A DNA stretch of 9,014 nucleotides from contig CAJTPP010000046.1 of assembly GCA_910578235.1 (NCBI GenBank), forward strand, positions 1-9,014, given 5' to 3'. Position numbers and translations under genes: made by a program. Under the pieces are notes generated by a model, which saw only the letters and a list, made by a program, of their open reading frames with translations, was not told where the DNA came from and did not search any database. Origin of the DNA: an uncultured Clostridia bacterium (GTDB taxonomy: Bacteria; Bacillota; Clostridia; UBA1381). This document shows, piece after piece, positions 6,752 through 9,014 of this stretch. Position 1 is the first letter of the stretch, and every line of letters starts with the position of its first letter.

Positions 6752-9014
6752 TTATCTGTTGTCAAATTTATACATCATTGTCGCCGCCTCGGCGCGTCGT
6801 ATATTGTTATTCGGCAGAATTGTGTTGTCCTCATAACCGTTTATAACGCCCAGCGTATACAACTTTCCAACACCGTCAGCGGCCCACTGCGGTATAGCGT
6901 CATTATCAGCAAACGGAAGCTCTGACATCGTAATGTCATTACCAATAAGCCGTCCCAGTATTGTCATGACCTCCGCGCGGGTTATGTTATCATTCGGAGC
7001 GAAAGCCGTTCCGTCATCTCCGACACGTCCGTTGATTATGCCCATACTGTATGCGGCCTTAACCGCTCCCGCGGCCCACTGCGGTATATCCCTCAAATCG
7101 GTAAAATTGAGCGTTACATTTTCATATTCAGATAAATCTGTCTTTTCATAGCTCATAATCATCGATGCAAACTCGGCACGCGTCATATTATTGTCAGGCT
7201 TAAAGACCATTCTTCCATCCTCCTCCTGACCGCTTATTATGCCAGAAGCCGCCATCTCTGTGATTATATCCCGCGCCCAGTGACTGTCAGTATCCGCAAA
7301 GGGACTCGGCGCTGACGGATAGTCAGAAATATGCACAGGAATTTCTTTCGTGACTCCTCCCGCGCTTACTCTTATCACTCCATCCTCGTTCACAGTATTT
7401 GCAAGGGTAAAAATACCATCTTCTGTAATAGTGCCTATATTACCCTCTACCTCCCATGTGTACAGTCTGTTGTTAGACAGCAGCTCCGTATTGTTCACAT
7501 ACGACGCCGCTGAAAGAGCCAGCTGTAATTCCTCATTTGCCTCAGTGTTTATTGATGTTATTTCCTTCCAGTCAGCCTCGTTATATATCTTTATTTCCTC
7601 GGGCGTTTCATATACATTATATAGTTTTGTCTGAACATCGCCGTCATCTGAGTACATAATAATATTTACGTCTCCGGTTCCGCTCAGATACAGGTTTCCG
7701 CTTTCATCAATTGTACTGTCCGTGCTTGTTTCCGCTCGGAATTTAATGTTATACGGCTCTTCCATTTTATAATTTGCCGTATCATACGCGCTCTCTATTT
7801 TTATGCTTGTCCCCATGCCAGACAGATAATTGGTGTTACCCGCGTCGGCAAGATTAATAATCCACGGAATATTTGTTCTTTCACGATTATCTTTCAGGAA
7901 TATAAAGTTTGCCACACTTCTCAGATAACCGTCTGACGGCGAATTTACCACCATAGACGAGTCATTACCCGGGAAAAATGCTGAAATCACAGTAGACCCG
8001 CCGCCGTCAAGATTTATAGCGTCAATACAGCCAAGCTCTACCATGCGCTGAGCCAGCGTCCGAAGCTGCGCTCCGTAGCTGTGTCCCGACTGCCTGCCGT
8101 CAAGCGTATAGAAAATAATATTGCCGTCTTCTTTTATTCCGACAGCAGTTCTCGGCGCCGCTCCCGCCTCGAAATCCGTTCTTGCTTCTCCGTTTGCCAC
8201 AAGCCGCCCTCCGACAGTACTGACAGCGTTTTCCGCGCTTGTCCACGTACCGTCGTCACCAAGCGCCTCGTTTGCGATGGTAAGCTCCTGCCCTGTTCTC
8301 AGACGGCTCAGAAAATCATAACACTCACTGTCACCGCTTGTATCCATGACAAACACAAATTTACCATCCGGAATATCAATTGCTCCGTCATAAATGAAAA
8401 TATCGTCTACAGTCACCGTCATTGTTTCATTTATATGCAGTCTGCCCTCTTTCGGAGAACAGATTACAAATATACAGTTTGACGCGGTCTTTGTAGAGCT
8501 TCCGAACTTATCCGTAAGCAGATATACGGGATCAAAGCCAGCCTGACACCATTTATTTATATACATTATATCAATTTTCTTTTCACCGTCTGAAAGAGAT
8601 GTTTTTATATCAAGCCAGCGGATAAAGCCTGTACCGTCGCTTCTGAAACCGACAGCGTCCTGTCCACCGTATTCCTTTGATATAATTTCACCGTCCGCAA
8701 TTGTATAGCCCATAGGTATGCCTGTTTTAAAAGAAAAATAATCGGCGTTTATTCCAACAAGCGGTCTTAAACCGTTATCCTCCATGTATTTTTCAGCCTG
8801 TTTTACGGTTCTTGTGCCCCATATACTTTTTCCGTTTATAATTACCGGCACAGCCTCGCTGTTCGGAGTATATTCGACGTAATATTCATTCTGCTTCCCC
8901 ACGCTGTCTGATGTAAACTGAACATTATGGAAGTATGTATACGCCCCCATATATGTGCTCCAACCACCTGTCTGCGTGCCGAGTACCTCGGCTTTTGCCG
9001 CGGCGCCCCAAGTA
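6752..9014 (-). CDS. SLH-anchored phosphodiester glycosidase (NAGPA-like), 5' end cut by window edge
   Basis: The frame stays open to the window edge, so the true start lies outside; 753 residues are visible. Numbering here is from the in-frame Met at 8950. Upstream of it the frame reads WGAAAKAEVLG, which looks like the end of a signal peptide with an AKA cleavage site, implying export. The phosphodiester glycosidase domain spans about 60-352, with GINADYF (66-72), PRTAVGI (266-272), DGRQSGHS (284-291) and NLDGGGST (313-320). Relatives include the human enzyme that uncovers mannose-6-phosphate by removing N-acetylglucosamine from a phosphodiester. Residues 360-545 are of beta-rich character; 495-542 (YTWEVEGNIGTITEDGIFTL) resembles a bacterial Ig-like domain. 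Three SLH domains follow at 551-605, 615-670 and 678-732, with TRAE, TRAE and RRAE motifs, which would hold the protein to cell-wall polysaccharide. The natural substrate is unknown; a wall or exported glycan phosphodiester is plausible. Confidence 0.93.
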   Translation of the reverse strand, partial: TWGAAAKAEVLGTQTGGWSTYMGAYTYFHNVQFTSDSVGKQNEYYVEYTPNSEAVPVIINGKSIWGTRTVKQAEKYMEDNGLRPLVGINADYFSFKTGIPMGYTIADGEIISKEYGGQDAVGFRSDGTGFIRWLDIKTSLSDGEKKIDIMYINKWCQAGFDPVYLLTDKFGSSTKTASNCIFVICSPKEGRLHINETMTVTVDDIFIYDGAIDIPDGKFVFVMDTSGDSECYDFLSRLRTGQELTIANEALGDDGTWTSAENAVSTVGGRLVANGEARTDFEAGAAPRTAVGIKEDGNIIFYTLDGRQSGHSYGAQLRTLAQRMVELGCIDAINLDGGGSTVISAFFPGNDSSMVVNSPSDGYLRSVANFIFLKDNRERTNIPWIINLADAGNTNYLSGMGTSIKIESAYDTANYKMEEPYNIKFRAETSTDSTIDESGNLYLSGTGDVNIIMYSDDGDVQTKLYNVYETPEEIKIYNEADWKEITSINTEANEELQLALSAASYVNNTELLSNNRLYTWEVEGNIGTITEDGIFTLANTVNEDGVIRVSAGGVTKEIPVHISDYPSAPSPFADTDSHWARDIITEMAASGIISGQEEDGRMVFKPDNNMTRAEFASMIMSYEKTDLSEYENVTLNFTDLRDIPQWAAGAVKAAYSMGIINGRVGDDGTAFAPNDNITRAEVMTILGRLIGNDITMSELPFADNDAIPQWAADGVGKLYTLGVINGYEDNTILPNNNIRRAEAATMMYKFDNR

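Noticed and set aside
6427..6846. Plus-strand open frame of 139 codons spanning the MATE start and the glycosidase end
   Set aside because: It lies antisense over two well-supported genes, has a low-complexity basic composition, and has no ribosome binding site or family resemblance.
8081..8482. Plus-strand open frame of 133 codons opposite the glycosidase domain
   Set aside because: It is in codon register with the glycosidase gene, whose conserved motifs account for the sequence. The antisense product has no recognisable feature.
8948..8967. ATG at 8950 with GGAG seven bases upstream as the real start of the glycosidase gene
   Set aside because: The frame continues upstream to the window edge and reads like the end of a signal peptide (AAAKA) plus a mature N-terminus, which an exported SLH protein needs. 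The GGAG falls by chance in Trp-Ser codons.

Overview
The window looks like chromosomal DNA of an anaerobic, Gram-positive Firmicute of the class Clostridia, possibly a gut or rumen lineage. Three things suggest this: the gene order yhbY-nadD-yqeK-rsfS-leuS, strong AGGAGG-like ribosome binding sites, and a surface protein carrying three S-layer homology (SLH) domains. The species cannot be named from the sequence. All supported genes are on the minus strand, so transcription runs from high to low coordinates. There is no sign of phage, insertion sequence, CRISPR array or RNA gene, and no gene-free stretch reaches 300 bases.

Read in the direction of transcription: (1) 9014-6752 is a 5'-truncated gene for an exported, SLH-anchored phosphodiester glycosidase (NAGPA-like). 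(2) 6705-5314 encodes a 12-helix MATE-family exporter, which ends in a clear intrinsic terminator (5307-5270). (3) A consensus housekeeping promoter (-35 at 5231-5226, -10 at 5208-5203) then starts a tight housekeeping operon: yhbY (ribosome-associated RNA-binding protein), nadD (NAD synthesis), yqeK (Ap4A hydrolase), rsfS (ribosome silencing factor) and leuS (leucyl-tRNA synthetase). These genes overlap by 4 bases or lie 1 to 40 bases apart. A second intrinsic terminator (897-857) follows leuS. (4) 825-1 is a 3'-truncated gene for a DUF362 family protein.

The five-gene operon fits one theme, ribosome and translation homeostasis tied to nucleotide metabolism. YhbY and RsfS act on the large ribosomal subunit, LeuS charges tRNA, and aminoacyl-tRNA synthetases as a class can make Ap4A as a side product, which YqeK hydrolyses. 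NadD supplies NAD. The glycosidase and the MATE pump upstream are probably a separate envelope-related unit. I see no convincing undescribed system. The points most worth a second look are the surface glycosidase with its unassigned middle region, the terminator close upstream of the DUF362 gene, and the small inverted repeats upstream of the operon promoter.
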